Shown here piece by piece: positions 57,189 to 64,000 of a stretch of DNA of 64,000 bases. Both the position numbers and the translations under genes were made by a program. The stretch covers positions 2,624,001-2,688,000 of the forward strand of contig NC_070568.1 of the NCBI RefSeq assembly GCF_026914185.1, in the 5' to 3' direction. The DNA comes from Puccinia triticina (taxonomy: Eukaryota > Basidiomycota > Pucciniomycetes > Pucciniales > Pucciniaceae). Numbering within the stretch: the stretch's first letter is position 1; each line of letters starts with the position of its first letter. Under the pieces are notes generated by a model. The model was not told where the DNA came from and searched no databases. It saw nothing but the letters and a program-made list of their open reading frames with translations.

Positions 57189-58256
57189 TTATTGAGACCA
57201 GCATCTTTGTAGTTCTCGTAGGATTTCGCTGGTATTGTCGCTTTCCTCTTTGGTGTATTCCCTGATGTAAAGCTTGTAACAATTGGAGGTCCAGCGGCCG
57301 AGCCAGCGGAGGCCGTCTTCGTGGACGCCAGCCTCGCGCAGGAAGGAGGTCCCTCCAACTCTGAAGGAGTGGCCAGAGATCCCCGTGCACCCGTGTTCGT
57401 TCCAGAACTGAGACAGTGCGCGGCACGCTGCCGGTTTGGTAAGGTGAACTCGACTACCGGACTCCCAATATCCGAACAGGGAGGTGTTGTGCCCCGCGGC
57501 ATTCTTGATCCTTCTTTCGAGGGCTAGGAGCGGGCAGATCATCATCTTCCTCGCAGCCAGGTGGATCTCTTGGATTTCGCCGGGACTGGCTGTCTTGGCG
57601 CCGCGGATTGTTAGTGTAGCTTTCCTTTTGAGGTTCACCGTCTGGAAGCAAACATCTCCGACAAGCACCGAAGCCGATTCCCGGAGGGGACCTATTCGGT
57701 CATTGTAGGTGAGCTCCCCTACCCGGGCTAGGCCCCAAAAGGCGACTATCACTAGGTCTAGGAGGGCTTTCTGGACCTCGGTCCCCTCGATCCACGCCAA
57801 CGTGAGCATTACCAGGTGTCTAATCAAAACTGCTCTTTTCTTGGGTTTGGCGGACTGTTCCGCGTCGATATACGCTGAGGACTTCAAGAGGACGTTGACT
57901 TTGTTTTTGGTTTCATAAGGGTACGGAGCGTCGTGCATCGTATGCCACATTTGGAGGCCGGCCAAGTATTTGGCGAGGGTTACCGATGACACTTTGTGAG
58001 GGGCTTGGCACTCGACGGTCCTACCCGCCCAATAACAGAAATCATAGACATATTTGGCAGAAAGCGGGATCTGGAAAGGGATTTGTCCTGTGCTCTCTGC
58101 GAACTTGAGATATTTCTTGACAGCGGAGTTGTAGCAGTTCAATGTATTCCAGCGGTACCCAAGAAGGAAGTGTTTGTCTTGGGTTGAGAGGTCTCGGGGA
58201 GAAGACCCCTTCTTGGCTAAGGTCGTTAGACTCTCTAGTTTCTCGGCAGAGGCCAT
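57189..58256 (-). CDS. Tyrosine recombinase of the YR retroelement
   Basis: Integrates the element's circular DNA by site-specific strand exchange through a covalent phosphotyrosine link. The 355-codon frame starts at an ATG 126 bp after the RT stop and is uninterrupted. Residues 30-110 look like the N-terminal SAM-like DNA-binding domain (NCYNSAVKKYLKFAE). The catalytic set is visible: Arg in GLARVGEL (about 178), H-x-x-R in GHSFRVGGTSF (296-299), and a tyrosine in NCYKLYIREY (probably Tyr330). RGAKTASPGE lies between, as in the decayed copy at 52020-52711. All key residues present, so the protein may be active. Confidence 0.9.
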   Translation of the reverse strand: MASAEKLESLTTLAKKGSSPRDLSTQDKHFLLGYRWNTLNCYNSAVKKYLKFAESTGQIPFQIPLSAKYVYDFCYWAGRTVECQAPHKVSSVTLAKYLAGLQMWHTMHDAPYPYETKNKVNVLLKSSAYIDAEQSAKPKKRAVLIRHLVMLTLAWIEGTEVQKALLDLVIVAFWGLARVGELTYNDRIGPLRESASVLVGDVCFQTVNLKRKATLTIRGAKTASPGEIQEIHLAARKMMICPLLALERRIKNAAGHNTSLFGYWESGSRVHLTKPAACRALSQFWNEHGCTGISGHSFRVGGTSFLREAGVHEDGLRWLGRWTSNCYKLYIREYTKEESDNTSEILRELQRCWSQ

Positions 58257-58382
58257 ATGGGATGGGGCGCGTTCCGATAAGTCACACGGAAAGGGGAAGA
58301 AGTAGGTTTTTATTTCTGGGGCATAGGAGGTGTAGGAGGCACAAAGGGGGGACAGTCTTATCGGAGAGGGACGGGAAGAAGA

Positions 58383-60104
58383 TTACACCTGAAACAGTCT
58401 ATATTCTAAATCCCATGGTACCACTACTGCTACTTGAAACTGCATGTCATGTTTCGACTTATCCCCTCGCGACAGAGCGTCCGCCGCATTCTCCGCCAAG
58501 GTGACACGTCGAGAGACAATGTCTATCTCCATATCGACTAGCGTTTTCTGGATAATCTTCCATTCTTTGTTAACCGCCGGGTGCCAAGATTTCCGTTGGC
58601 GGATTACAGTTTCTGTGGTAGTGTTATCCGTCCATACAATCAGGGTCTTCCCGGGTCGGATTCTGAGTTCTTTGAGGACAAGGAGGCCGAGTCTTATCGC
58701 AACGGTTTCAAGCCATGCGATATCCCTTTTGGGGTCTGGTCCTTTGTCCCAGTTCTGGGCTAGTTGAAATTGGGCCCACCTCTTACCTATGAGGACGCCG
58801 ATTCCGAATCTGGTAGAGGCATCACCCACCCACCCAATTTCTATGGGGTCTGGGTTTTGAATCATTCGTGTCTCTTTGTATTGCAGGAGCATCGACAGCC
58901 AATATTCGAGGTCGACCTGAGCATCTTTTGGGAGGGTGCGGTCCGTCCGCCTGTGGATCCACTGATTCATCCATCTATATAGGCTATTGAGGTAGCAACG
59001 CAGCTGCAGGAGGATATACGACACGTGATTCAGTCGTCCTGCTAGCTGTTTGACTTGCGCAAAGGTGAACTCGGTGCCAGGAACTAGGAACGCCTTTACT
59101 TGTTGTATCCTTTGGTATTTCTTATCGTCCGGGAGGCGCACGGTTTTCTTTGTGGCGTTCCAGACGAATCCGATGTACTTCTGTTCTTCTTTGAATGGTG
59201 AGAACTTTGTCGCATTGGTCTTTACGCCTAGCTGCTCTGAGCGCGCCACGATGTGGTCCATTTCCACCGCTGAGTGGGTAGTTTTGACAAAAAGATTATC
59301 GTCAACCCATCGGAAGATGTTGACTAGGTCGAACTCCTTCTGCATTAGTTCTTTCCAGGCGTCTGCTGGTCTGCCAAACGAACCGCATCCCGCTACTCCG
59401 CCGAAAGCGATTCGTGTATCAATGAGAATTCCTCCGTTAAAGTCTTTAACCATCAGATATCGCCACTGGTCTTCGGAGGTAGGGATTTGGCGGTAAGCCT
59501 TCTCCCAGTCGAAGATTGCTAGGAGTAGCGGCTGAGTTTGACTGCGGAAGAATCGCGATGTTGCTTCGAAATCATCCCATGTCGTCATGTAGTCTAGTTT
59601 GTCCACGAAGGAATTCACTGAGGGGATCCTGGGGTCGTTCCGAGGGAATGATAGATCATTTATTGGGCGGACTGATCCGTCGCCGTTGATCACGGCGCCC
59701 AGGGGGTTTGTTCTGATCAAGAACCCGTATTGTTCCATCAGCTGTTCGTGGGAGAACGGGCCGAACATTCTGCCTGCCGCTATCTCTTTTGCAATGGTGG
59801 CCTCTATTTTTTCCCTTGCCAGCATGGCTCCTTGGTGGTTCGGCGGGGTGAAGTAAGGGATGCCAGGACCCAGGTCGTGCTCTGGGATTCCTTGGTGGAA
59901 GCCTACTTTGAAACCGCGGATGACGTCGCTGTACTTCTCTCTCAGACCGGCTTGGCTTAAGGCTTTTTCCCACTCCTTGATGTCCATCTCACAGGATACA
60001 CGTGTAGGCCACTTTGGGGGGTCTAGACAGCTCACAGGTTCGGGTGTTGCTCTCTGCTCGCGGAGGCTTGGGTACTCATGGCTTCTGTCCCTGATGAGGT
60101 GCAC
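58383..60104 (-). CDS. Reverse transcriptase-RNase H of the YR retroelement
   Basis: Copies element RNA into DNA and removes the RNA. The frame is open for 573 codons; it begins with GTG, and the first in-frame ATG is at 59987, so the true start is unsettled. RT motifs: RTNPLGAVINGDG, FDWEKAYRQIP (motif A, Asp at 199), IAFGGVAGCGSFGRP (motif B) and FRWVDDNLFVK (motif C, 266-269; VDD in place of YxDD). RNase H: GWVGDAS (about 424), LETVA (about 465), VWTDNTTTE (about 490), NAADALSRG (about 539), so all four acidic positions are filled. No methyltransferase domain follows. No stops or shifts. Confidence 0.9.
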   Translation of the reverse strand: MHLIRDRSHEYPSLREQRATPEPVSCLDPPKWPTRVSCEMDIKEWEKALSQAGLREKYSDVIRGFKVGFHQGIPEHDLGPGIPYFTPPNHQGAMLAREKIEATIAKEIAAGRMFGPFSHEQLMEQYGFLIRTNPLGAVINGDGSVRPINDLSFPRNDPRIPSVNSFVDKLDYMTTWDDFEATSRFFRSQTQPLLLAIFDWEKAYRQIPTSEDQWRYLMVKDFNGGILIDTRIAFGGVAGCGSFGRPADAWKELMQKEFDLVNIFRWVDDNLFVKTTHSAVEMDHIVARSEQLGVKTNATKFSPFKEEQKYIGFVWNATKKTVRLPDDKKYQRIQQVKAFLVPGTEFTFAQVKQLAGRLNHVSYILLQLRCYLNSLYRWMNQWIHRRTDRTLPKDAQVDLEYWLSMLLQYKETRMIQNPDPIEIGWVGDASTRFGIGVLIGKRWAQFQLAQNWDKGPDPKRDIAWLETVAIRLGLLVLKELRIRPGKTLIVWTDNTTTETVIRQRKSWHPAVNKEWKIIQKTLVDMEIDIVSRRVTLAENAADALSRGDKSKHDMQFQVAVVVPWDLEYRLFQV

Positions 60105-60351
60105 AGATTCACATATGTTAGGGGGGGGCTCTCATGTTTCTTATTGCATGGGGGGGCATGGGATGACAGACACGCCGAAGGGTGGGGAACAGATTGTGGG
60201 ATGATAAGGGGGGGAATGAGGAAAAGAGGGCGATATCATCGGGGGATCTAGAAGGGGGCCGTTCTACGAGGAGGTTACAGACGGGTTAGGGAGTCTGAAA
60301 CAGAGAAAAAGGAAAGAGGGAGTGCTAGGGTGGGGGGGATCTTGTTGACAC

Positions 60352-61877
60352 TTACTGGTCGCGGTTTTGGTTTCGCACACTTCCTCCCGTGTGGTTTGGG
60401 TTGAAGTGGTTGCCCTTATACCTGCTTCCAGGGGGGCCGCGGCCTTGATCCGGCTTGGGGGGTAGAGATGAGTGGCCTTGGGTCGTGGATGAGGACTCTT
60501 CTGTGGGTCCTTTCTGATTGGGTTTGGTTTTTGGTGGGTTGGGATTGGCTGGAGCGTTGGACTTGTTTGACTTCGCTGGCCTGATTCCTTTCAGTGGGTC
60601 GCCTCCGACCTTACCGTCTCTGATTGCGTAGGGATTCTCTTGGAGGCCGATCTCATTGAAGTCCCGGCAGGTGGCAATGGCTTCATCGGCTGTCTCCTGT
60701 TTGAACTGGGAGATATCAGAGAATGATTCTTCGCTGTTTTCTTCAACCCTGAAAGCGAAAGCGTTATTTCGAATCCGGATGTCGTATCTCAAGGCTACCA
60801 TGAAGCCTCGCTTCCGGTGGAGACGGTCGCAGTGATCCTTATGAGCCAAGATCCAATCTGCAAGGACCGGGTAGTGATACCTGTCCTTCATGGTTAAGTG
60901 AAAACATCGGTGGTTGAGGGTCCAGTCGGAGAAGTTCTGGGAGAACTCGTCGGGGACTGGGAAGCCGTGGTAGCGTAGTCCTTTTTCCGAGGCTGTTTCT
61001 TCAATTTTTGGCCGGTTTTTTGAGTGCTCGGCCAGGGCTTTCTCTTGCCATTCTCTGTTGAAGATGGTAAGAGGGAGTGGGCCTTTACATTCGAGAAGGA
61101 GCTTATGGAAGTAGGGGGGGAAACCACCATCGTCGTGGGAGTTTGACCGACCCGTGATGAATTTGACGTTTTGCACCTGTGTTGTTTCGCCTGGATGCGC
61201 TGGTCTCTTCTGTGGGACGATTTGCGGCTGGGTGATCACGGGCTCGAGGCATTTCACTGCTGTCTTCTGGGCGGCTGGTGTTTGGTCTGCTAGGACAGCT
61301 TCATACATTTTCATGTAGCGTTCGACCTTCGCGTCGTCTCCGGCTTTTTCCGCTTGCACCATCTTGGCCATGAGGATTGCGCGTGCCTCACGATCGGCTG
61401 TCGCCTTTGACTCTCCTTCGACTTCCACTGGTCCTGTCTCTTTCTCAGTCCCGACTGGTTCTGTTGGGAGGTTTCACGTGGGGGTTCTGGTCAGTTATGG
61501 CTCTTTCTCCTTTTAGTCCGGTCTCTTTGGAGCTTACCGCATACCGGGCTGAGTATCTCAGCAATCTCCGGATTGTGGAGTGGTCCTTTTGGGGGTTCTC
61601 CCGAAGTAGGTTCAACGCGCGGAGTCGTGGCGTTGCTCTTAGCTGCTGCACGTGTCGTGGGTTTCGTGGTTTTCACCGCTTTCGTTGCCTTGGGCGGCTT
61701 GGGGTTCGGAACTGGGGCTTGCGACGATGTGGCCTGTTGGCTTTCATCTGTGTTGTGCTCTTGGGCTTGGGTGGTGGGGAGTTGAGCCATTTGGCTTCCC
61801 TCACCCGCCTCGGGGGCGGTTTGTTGGGATGCGGCTTTCACGGAGTTTGTTGCGTCGGAGATGTTTAATCCTGACAT
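60352..61877 (-). CDS. Gag-like protein of the YR retroelement, apparent intron
   Basis: Probable structural protein; no zinc knuckle. Exon 1 is 61877-61538 (MSGLNISDATNSV, then an Ala/Thr/Lys-rich stretch). Exon 2 is 61460-60352 (GPVEVEGESKATADREARAI; later LPLTIFNREWQEKAL and NPYAIRDGKV). They are in different frames. A 77-bp segment between them starts GTAAGC and ends CAACAG, and removing it joins CG to EPVGTEKE in frame, just as host introns do. A frameshift could be an alternative. The decayed gag at 54661-55450 matches exon 2. The C-terminus is basic and low-complexity. Confidence 0.7.
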
Positions 61878-62362
61878 TTGGAAACTAAGGTTTGGGTGTG
61901 AAATGAGATTAAGGTGGGGAAAGCGTGGGAGTCGATTACGTGGTAAAGATAGAATGTGAATATGCGGGTGGATTTTAGGTTGGATTGTAGGAAATGTTGT
62001 CTGTTTTGTTGTGTAAGATAGTTTGATAATCGCAAAAATAATATGATCCAGGACGGGAAGAAGGGGGGTGCAAGCTGAAGGTCGCTGGGAGGAATTTCGG
62101 ATCCGGGATGAGGAGGAAGGAGGGATCAAGACGTTTGGGTGTGGAGAGCTCTAGGTGTCTCCTGTCCTTCAACTTGGCCGAGGGGCCGGAGACCTCCCCC
62201 TAGTCCCTGTACGCCGCTATCTCCGCCGAGGGGTAGGCGTGAGATAAATAGGGCAGCCGTTTCAGCCACCTTGTACATGGCTTAGGCTGACGGGTACAGG
62301 GAGTGGCTGGGTGGCTCCATGGACTCCACCCACCTCCCGCTACGCTCCCGGTAACCTAACAG

Positions 62363-63415
62363 CAATGCCTGGCAAATGCCTGGCAATGCCTGGCAATGCC
62401 TGGCAAATGCCTGGCAAATGCCTGGCAATGCCTGGCAAATGCCTGGCAAATGCCTGGCAATGCCTGGCAAATGCCTGGCAAATGCCTGGCAATGCCTGGC
62501 AAATGCCTGGCAATGCCTGGCAAATGCCTGGCAATGCCTGGCAAATGCCTGGCAATGCCTGGCAAATGCCTGGCAATGCCTGGCAAATGCCTGGCAAATG
62601 CCTGGCAATGCCCGGCAAATGCCCGGCAATGCCTGGCAAGTGCCCGGCAATGCCTGGCAAGTGCCCGGCAATGCCTGGCAAGTGCCCGGCAATGCCTGGC
62701 AAGTGCCCGGCAATGCCTGGCAAGTGCCCGGCAATGCCTGGCAAGTGCCCGGCAATGCCTGGCAAGTGCCCGGCAATGCCTGGCAAGTGCCCGGCAATGC
62801 CTGGCAAGTGCCCGGCAATGCCTGGCAAGTGCCCGGCAATGCCTGGCAAGTGCCCGGCAATGCCTGGCAAGTGCCCAGCAATGCCTGGCAAGTGCCTGGC
62901 AATGCCTGTCAAATGCCTGGCAATGCCTGTCAAATGCCTGGCAATGCCTGTCAAATGCCTGGCAATGCCTGTCAAATGCCTGGCAATGCCTGTCAAATGC
63001 CTGGCAATGCCTGTCAAATGCCTGGCAATGCCTGTCAAATGCCTGGCAATGCCTGTCAAATGCCTGGCAATGCCTGTCAAATGCCTGGCAATGCCTGTCA
63101 AATGCCTGGCAATGCCTGTCAAATGCCTGGCAATGCCTGTCAAATGCCTGGCAATGCCTGTCAAATGCCTGGCAATGCCTGTCAAATGCCTGGCAATGCC
63201 TGTCAAATGCCTGGCAATGCCTGTCAAATGCCTGGCAATGCCTGTCAAATGCCTGGCAATGCCTGTCAAATGCCTGGCAATGCCTGGCAAATGCCTGGCA
63301 ATGCCTGGCAAATGCCTGGCAATTCCTGGCAAATGCCTGGCAATGCCTGGCAAATGCCTGGCAATTCCTGGCAAATGCCTGGCAAATGCCTGGCAATGCC
63401 TGGCATTGCCAGGCA
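62363..63415. repeat. TGCCTGGCA satellite array 3, with higher-order blocks
   Basis: Opposite direction to arrays 1 and 2. Three sub-blocks: plain 10/11-bp units (to about 62605); about 13 copies of the 21-mer with TGCCTGGCAA and GTGCCCGGCAA (to about 62890); about 19 copies of the 21-mer with TGCCTGTCAAA (to about 63275); then plain units again. It ends with inverted units GGCATTGCCAGGCATTGC. The variant GCCCGGC keeps the palindrome; TGCCTGTCA breaks it. Frames of over 300 codons here are not genes. Confidence 0.92.
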
Positions 63416-63510
63416 TTGCATCCACATTGGGTCCAATTTAGTCGGACTAAACTCCTCCTTGGAGTACGATTTGGAGTAAGCAGGAGTAACTTTACTCCTC
63501 GCTACTCCTG

Positions 63511-63920
63511 GCAACGGTGGGTAGTTACGATAACCATAAATCCTCTTCTTTGGTCTTCAACTCAAAATTAGGAACCAAATAATATATTCTGTCAGCTAGA
63601 TCAAGAAGTCAGAGCTCTCCTCTAAAAATTGGTGAAAGATTTTTCCATCTTTGTAGAAAGAATGAATTGATATCCCTTATTCCGTGTCAAATTTTGCATT
63701 TACTAGTAACTAAAACCAGTAAATAAAAACTGGAAGTGTAATCAAGTATATACAGTCAGTCTATTTACAAAAATGGGAAATTATTTCACCAGTTATTAGA
63801 GTAGAGCTATGACTTCTTGATCTAGCTGAAAGAAATCATTATGTGGATCTGAATTTTAAATTAAAGACCAAAGGAGAAAAAAAACTGATAGTAACTCTTA
63901 TTGTAACTACCCACTGTTGC
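63511..63920. mobile_element. Fold-back MITE with long inverted arms
   Basis: Ends GCAACGGTGGGTAGTTAC and GTAACTACCCACTGTTGC. The arms pair over about 130 bp, including TTTGGTCTT facing AAAGACCAAA and AGCTAGATCAAGAAGTCA facing TGACTTCTTGATCTAGCT. About 410 bp, no coding capacity. No clear target duplication; flanks TCCTG and TTCTG are similar. Confidence 0.75.
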
Positions 63921-64000
63921 TTCTGGGATTAAGAGCAACTTGAATATGCAAAACACCTGGATTAAGCCAGAGTAGCTCTATGTAGCCATCTCAACCGTGG

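Larger units (their letters stand above)
56621..62356 (-). mobile_element. Near-intact tyrosine-recombinase retrotransposon (DIRS/Ngaro-like)
   Basis: Gene order on the minus strand is gag, RT-RNase H, tyrosine recombinase, with no integrase or protease, as in DIRS-order elements. A 36-bp near-identical direct repeat (GGACTCMACCCACCTCCCGC) lies at 62321-62356 and 56656-56691 and may be the A1/A2 part of Ngaro-type split direct repeats. The 3' limit at 56621 is set by homology to the old copy at 40646. The exact ends and the B repeats were not resolved. Confidence 0.75.

Noticed and set aside
57137..57502. Proline-rich frames overlapping the recombinase gene
   Set aside because: Shadows of the real coding frame at 57189-58256, which has complete catalytic motifs.
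61377..61868. 163-codon plus frame opposite gag
   Set aside because: Shadow of the minus-strand gag gene; it has no motif of its own.

Overview
This window looks like a transposon-graveyard stretch of a filamentous-fungal genome, most probably a rust fungus (Pucciniales). The inference rests on three things: short spliceosomal introns (53-110 bp) in the recognisable genes, a fungal secreted lysophospholipase, and a dense mix of tyrosine-recombinase retroelements, Ty3/gypsy, Ty1/copia, LINE, Helitron and DNA-transposon pieces of the kind rust genomes carry. The species cannot be fixed from sequence alone. No rRNA, tRNA or CRISPR was recognised.

Layout. 1-6.6 kb: repeats and two fold-back MITEs, one a hAT type with an 8-bp target duplication. 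6.6-8.8 kb (-): a multi-exon gene of a zinc-finger, transposon-type family. 9.8-11.65 kb (+): an eight-exon gene of unknown function with two in-frame stops. 11.75 kb: a Tourist-like MITE. 17.07-19.65 kb (-): the best host gene in the window, a nine-exon lysophospholipase (phospholipase B), modelled here exon by exon to 638 residues. 21-24 kb: a MITE and a broken Helitron PIF1 helicase. 24.5-26.6 kb: a tract made almost wholly of back-to-back hairpins. 27-31 kb (-): broken copia and gypsy genes. 32-37 kb (+): a LINE ORF1 interrupted by three solo LTRs. 37-38.5 kb: another hairpin cluster and a satellite array.

40.4-55.7 kb is a nest of insertions. An old tyrosine-recombinase (YR, DIRS/Ngaro-like) retroelement on the minus strand carries a 720-bp solo LTR (TSD GGTTT) and a 10.7-kb CACTA-like element (TIRs starting CACTGCATG, TSD CCA). 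Removing each insertion rejoins the reverse transcriptase in frame. The large element has long terminal inverted repeats built of hairpins and contains hairpin satellites, a 1.76-kb palindrome, an LTR fragment and a decayed YR gene. 56.6-62.4 kb (-) is a nearly intact relative of the old retroelement, with gag (containing an apparent intron), RT-RNase H and tyrosine recombinase. 62.4-63.4 kb is a satellite array of TGCCTGGCA units, followed by a last fold-back MITE.

The most unusual themes are hairpins as building blocks of mobile-element ends and satellites, and a set of hairpins with apparently compensating stem changes in one LTR family. All identities come from reading motifs; no database search or folding program was run.
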